From Neolentinus lepideus HHB14362 ss-1 (lineage: Eukaryota; Basidiomycota; Agaricomycetes; Gloeophyllales; Gloeophyllaceae): a DNA stretch of 52,658 nucleotides. Shown one piece after another: positions 50,881-52,658 of the stretch. The position numbers and the translations under genes are program-made. The stretch is from the NCBI GenBank assembly GCA_001632425.1, contig KV425641.1:59180-111837 (forward strand), read 5' to 3'. The notes under the pieces are model-generated. The model ran no database searches. It had not been told where the DNA came from and worked only from the letters and a program-made list of their open reading frames with translations. Each line of letters opens with the position of its first letter. Within the stretch, counting starts at the first letter, position 1.

Positions 50881-51372
50881 TAGTATGAAACTTTCAGCTG
50901 TCTAGCAACTGGGATTGCTACGGAAGAAGCGTGACGCTTGAAGAAGTGAGATCCGATTACAGTGCAAATCCGAGGCAGCCTCGTCTAGCGCGTGCAATGA
51001 AACCGAGATAGCTGTGACTGCTGTGAGGTTGAGTGGGAACCTTACTTAGTAAGGTTCGGACGCGGCGCGAGGCAATCCGCTAACCCACCAAGAGCAGCGT
51101 AGACAACCGCGGCAGCCTTGCGCCGCCTACGCAACCATAGTCGAAGCTGCACCCTTGTCCTGTATCCCGGCCAGATGTCGGGAGGAAATCTGTTCAAATG
51201 CACGGACGTAGGTTTCGTAAGCCAATGACCGCCCGGCCATGCGTATGATCTCGGGACCTAAAAACCCTAAGAGAACTTAAAAAACCGAATTCACGGAGCT
51301 GGCTCTGTGAATTGGCGGGCGGTTCACACCGCGCGTGTGACTTGGCTGTTTCCCCGGATGCACCAGGCAAAG

Positions 51373-51418
51373 CCGACGCGCCATCCCAATTTGGAAACTG
51401 GCTCGCGTGGCGCGTCGG
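51373..51418. repeat. perfect 11-bp inverted repeat
   Basis: CCGACGCGCCA at 51373-51383 is matched by TGGCGCGTCGG at 51408-51418 with a 24-bp loop. A second weaker one (AATTCACGGAG / CTCTGTGAATT) lies at about 51289-51315. Confidence 0.7.
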
Positions 51419-51523
51419 GCAAGCCACTACTGCCCGAGTTGAATGTTTTTGCTCGTTTAACTTCGTATTCCACACACACACACAACACACTCTCACACTC
51501 TCACTTGTATCTTATGGCTAATA

Positions 51524-52545
51524 ATGCAATCTACAATCTCTGATAGTCAAATTGACCCTGTTCTGCTTGCGGAATCTGCCCGGGGCCAATTACAATTGTC
51601 AGCCCCTATTTCTGGACCAGGTAAGCGCTGTTCCATTCCTCCCGTGTGATGTACTGATAGACTCGGTGCATGGCCATCATTAGGTACCATCTCCGAGGTC
51701 CTGCATCAGTCTCGTGAGTCAGAAGGAGGTCCTGTCCGCTCCAAACAGAAGGATAAAGCCCGGAGAGGTGGTATAGGTGAGTTTATTGTTGTAGCTTATG
51801 TTTTTGGCACTTCTAATTGCAGAAACTGTTGTCAAGCTCAAGGCTCAGGCTCTGCTTAGTGAGTATTCTATATTCATTGATTTTATAACCGCTATTTTTG
51901 CTGATTTTGTGCCATTTTTCGTAGTTCTGAGCTCAAAGTCCTTGATTTAAAGCAGAAATGGAGGGAGAGGGGCCTAGTTGTATCTGGATCCAAGCAGGTA
52001 CTGATTCAGAGGCTTGAGGTGGATGATTCTAAGAGAACTGGAGAGCATGGGTAAGTGGGCCTTTTTTCTACTGGCTAATTTGTGTTATATTGATTATTTG
52101 AATGTTATACTCTTTGCTTTATTGTTATCATTGGTATTGGCTGTCTTCAAAGGTCTGGCCAGCCACTCACTGCTTCTTCTGCTTCTGTTTTATCTACTCC
52201 AGTCCCAGACCAGTCTCCTGTGGATATGCAGCAGGCTGAATCTGAGGGCAATGAGCTCTGTGAGTCTTTCAGTATTGCAATGGCTGGAGAAGACAAGGAG
52301 GAGGAAGAGGAGGAGGAAGATAGTGGGGAGTCTGAGGCTACAGCTATAGCTAATAATCCTGTTCTTGGTGAGTTCCACTTTCCTATTCATGCTTTTGTAG
52401 CTCAATGAATAAACCAGGTGCTGAAATTGATAAGGCCAAGGCTTGGGTACTTAGTTTCATTCCTAACACTATAAACATGGCAGTGAACCCTTCGCTGCCC
52501 CATGCCATTTTCTTATATGGATCATGCACTCACCCAAATGGGTAA
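51524..52545 (+). CDS. SAP-domain DNA-binding protein
   Basis: From ATG 51524 the exons are about 51524-51620, 51684-51776, a short uncertain exon ending at 51858, 51925-52050, 52153-52367 and from 52418. Exon 51925-52050 encodes ELKVLDLKQKWRERGLVV, then SGSKQVLIQRLE, a clear SAP motif (about 35 residues, binds AT-rich DNA). It is followed by a Ser-rich linker and a long Glu run in GEDKEEEEEEEDSGESE. The last exon runs AEIDKAKAWVLSF, then IPNTINMAVNPSLPHA, and stops at TAA 52543-52545 inside the tandem repeat at the window end. The third exon must begin inside the CAAG region near 51837-51843 to keep phase, so that junction is uncertain. SAP proteins of this build are common near mobile DNA in mushrooms; a link here is inference. 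Confidence 0.65.
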
Positions 52546-52658
52546 TCCACCGGCATGCCATTCCTAACACTATAAACACGGCAGCGAACCCTTCGCTGCC
52601 CCATGCCATTTCCTTATATGGATCATGCACTCGCCCAAATGGGTAATCCACCGGCATG
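52458..52658. repeat. 101-bp tandem repeat, two copies to the window edge
   Basis: A unit from CATTCCTAACACTATAAACA to GGTAATCCACCGGCATGC is repeated at 52559 with only about five substitutions (for example ATGGCAGTG to ACGGCAGCG, ACTCACCC to ACTCGCCC). Its first copy holds the end of the SAP gene. The array may continue beyond the window. Confidence 0.9.

Larger units (their letters stand above)
50391..51523. other. spacer with several small inverted repeats
   Basis: It contains the 3' flank of the serine-rich gene and the 5' flank of the SAP gene. A (CA)n-(CTCACA) tract at 51470-51505 lies in the probable 5' UTR of the SAP gene. No gene is seen. Confidence 0.4.

Overview
The window looks like nuclear DNA of a mushroom-forming basidiomycete (Agaricomycetes). 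Genes are split by many short GT-AG introns of about 45-70 bp. The families present are typical of that group: a Plavaka-type transposase, a GPI-anchored fasciclin, an SRPK-like kinase relic, a lineage-specific multi-pass membrane protein family, a fungal plasma-membrane H+-ATPase and a KRE6/SKN1-type GH16 protein. Exon models were built by hand from splice sites and reading phase, so boundaries are predictions.

Layout. 1-0.56 kb: 3' end of a low-complexity acidic gene. 0.6-4.0 kb: Plavaka transposase on the minus strand, broken by two Trp-to-stop changes. 4.8-5.4 kb: SRPK kinase relic. 5.7-8.5 kb: dispersed repeat, degenerate copy of the 5' part of the gene at 16.7-19.7 kb, and a minisatellite. 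8.6-9.9 kb: two-domain fasciclin. 9.9-12.2 kb: degenerate local duplications, no clear gene. 12.2-16.0 kb: divergent pair, a 601-aa protein I do not recognise and a class 3 lipase. 16.7-19.7 kb: Ser/Thr-rich predicted membrane protein. 20-22.9 kb: decayed repeats. 23.4-33.4 kb: a ten-kb block with two paralogous membrane proteins on either side of PMA1; the second paralogue sits in the loop of an inverted duplication with arms over 1 kb. 35-37.9 kb: no convincing gene. 37.9-40.6 kb: GH16 glucan-synthesis protein. 41.4-44.0 kb: 825-aa disordered His/Ser-rich protein, with a decayed copy of its last exon at 46 kb. 46.9-47.4 kb: small three-exon gene. 48.7-50.4 kb: serine-rich conserved fungal protein. 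51.5 kb to the end: SAP-domain protein whose last exon runs into a 101-bp tandem repeat.

Functionally, the recognisable genes concern the cell surface and plasma membrane: proton pumping (PMA1), beta-1,6-glucan assembly (GH16), a cell-surface fasciclin and multi-pass membrane proteins. They are separate transcription units, not an operon or a recognisable metabolic cluster. The most unusual property is local duplication of gene fragments, often inverted, beside the living copy, together with transposon decay. I found no convincing tRNA, rRNA, CRISPR or new multi-gene system. The best candidates for something undescribed are the divergent lipase/601-aa pair and the inverted-repeat unit around the second membrane protein.
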